The notes under the pieces were generated by a model. The model saw only the letters and a program-made list of their open reading frames with translations. It had not been told where the DNA came from and made no database searches. The translations under genes were made by a program, and so were the position numbers. Shown here piece by piece: positions 63,309 through 64,000 of a stretch of 64,000 bases of DNA. This stretch comes from Rodentibacter trehalosifermentans (GTDB lineage Bacteria > Pseudomonadota > Gammaproteobacteria > Enterobacterales > Pasteurellaceae), in NCBI RefSeq assembly GCF_002000545.1, contig NZ_MLHL01000006.1, positions 1 to 64,000 on the forward strand, written 5' to 3'. How positions within the stretch are numbered: the stretch's first letter is position 1; the number at the start of each line of letters is the position of its first letter.

Positions 63309-63629
63309 ATGTCATCATCGATCTTTCCTCGAACGATTGAACAAGTTATGTCAGATTATCAAGAAGAATTAGAGAACTGGGTTATGTCTGCGCCAATAGA
63401 AGATATTCGGGATTTTTTTATCACCATTCATGGTGGCGTATATCCTGATGATTGGGAAGACTTTGTCAGTCGCCATCAAAGTAATTCTAGCTTAGAACTA
63501 GAGACTATTTCTTCTTGTAAAGCATGTCGACCGCTACTTCTTGCTATTCAAACAACAGATCTTTATCGAAAAGAATTAAAATCGTTCTTCATAAAGAATG
63601 GCAGTAAAAAATTCTCTAAACATTCATAA
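63309..63629 (+). CDS. Hypothetical protein (106 aa)
   Basis: A 106-residue acidic protein (QVMSDYQEELENWVMSAPIE near the start, then HGGVYPDDWEDFVSRHQSN) with a basic C-terminus and one CxxC. AAAAGGATTTCTC precedes the ATG. It lies between a divergent gene and topB. I do not recognise it. Confidence 0.65.
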   Translation: MSSSIFPRTIEQVMSDYQEELENWVMSAPIEDIRDFFITIHGGVYPDDWEDFVSRHQSNSSLELETISSCKACRPLLLAIQTTDLYRKELKSFFIKNGSKKFSKHS

Positions 63630-63704
63630 CAATTAATCGTTACTTTTACCTTAAAACCGATTTAACTTCAATATAATTAATTAACATGAGTCAATTTGGT
63701 AACG

Positions 63705-64000
63705 ATGAAACTATTTCTTTGTGAAAAACCTTCTCAAGGTAATGATATTGCCAAAGTATTAGGGGCAACAAAACGTGGTGAGGGTTGTTTATCAACACCG
63801 GATGGTCAATTGGTTGTGACCTGGGGAATTGGGCATTTGGTTGAGCAGTTTAATCCGGAACAATACGATCCCGCTTTTAAAAAATGGGCATTTGAAACCT
63901 TACCCATTATTCCGTCACAGTGGGGGCTTTCACCTAAAAAAGAAACGAAGAAACAGTACAATGTTGTGATAAAACTCATTAAGCAAGCACAATTGGTTGT
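63705..64000 (+). CDS. topB: DNA topoisomerase III, N-terminal part (cut by window end)
   Basis: The frame is open to the window end and gives the type IA topoisomerase TOPRIM start MKLFLCEKPSQGNDIAKVLG and TWGIGHLVEQFNPEQYDP. TopB follows ssb in the maintenance module of PFGI-1 elements, and should separate replicated or transferred ICE strands. The 3' part and active-site Tyr lie beyond the window. Confidence 0.92.
   Translation, partial: MKLFLCEKPSQGNDIAKVLGATKRGEGCLSTPDGQLVVTWGIGHLVEQFNPEQYDPAFKKWAFETLPIIPSQWGLSPKKETKKQYNVVIKLIKQAQLV

Larger units (their letters stand above)
50849..64000. mobile_element. Integrative conjugative element, PFGI-1/ICEHin1056 class (left part)
   Basis: The gene order ParA, DnaB, ParB, DUF2857, STY4528, TIGR03761, DUF3158, SSB, TopB is the conserved maintenance module of this ICE class. 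Only one Haemophilus uptake-signal core was found in 13 kb, against about one per 2 kb in the adjacent prophage. Transfer genes, integrase and right end are beyond the window. Confidence 0.9.

Overview
The window comes from a Pasteurellaceae chromosome. The Haemophilus-type DNA uptake signal (AAGTGCGGT or its complement) recurs through the left flank and the prophage, and the housekeeping genes fit the family. The genus is less certain; a Haemophilus parainfluenzae or Aggregatibacter-like host is plausible.

Layout. (1) 1-8,130: chromosomal metabolic genes, all on the minus strand: putP and putA (proline uptake and oxidation), trxA, ldhA and metB. (2) 8,134-8,523: a tRNA cluster, Gly(GCC)-Cys(GCA)-Leu(TAA)-Lys(TTT). 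(3) 8,525-50,898: a complete-looking lambda/HK97-like siphovirus prophage of about 42.4 kb integrated in the 3' end of tRNA-Lys. A perfect 50-bp direct repeat (8,475-8,524 and 50,849-50,898) bounds it. (4) 50,899 to the window end: the left end of an integrative conjugative element of the PFGI-1/ICEHin1056 class (ParA, DnaB, ParB, DUF2857, STY4528, TIGR03761, DUF3158, SSB, topoisomerase III). Its integrase and right end lie outside the window. Phage and ICE are therefore stacked in tandem at one tRNA gene and share the same 50-bp core.

Prophage. The leftward early arm holds integrase, an excisionase-like protein, two BRO-type antirepressor genes with structured leaders, an Ibs/Sib-like type I toxin-antitoxin locus, DUF551, MazG-like, RdgC, and a RecE-like nuclease beside a probable annealing protein. 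The immunity region holds a LexA-type CI repressor, Cro and CII, with related 14-bp operators at both PL and PR. Behind CI sits a TPR protein/HEPN protein pair, which is a candidate accessory defence operon. The rightward arm runs through replication (O-like protein with internal iterons, DnaB), an adenine methyltransferase, NinB, NinG, a Q-like protein, a late promoter and terminators, the lysis cassette (holin, SAR endolysin, Rz/Rz1), HNH-TerS-TerL, HK97-type head genes and lambda-type tail genes. These include a programmed -1 frameshift for G/GT. It ends with a small lipoprotein and a HigBA toxin-antitoxin pair.

The strongest unusual signals are: two C4-type antisense RNA leaders upstream of the BRO genes, each preceded by a promoter, a copy of the antisense target and an intrinsic terminator; the Ibs/Sib-like locus with both opposing promoters visible; and a 40-bp repeat array in the ICE (56,918-57,137) whose palindromes differ in sequence but keep their dyad symmetry.
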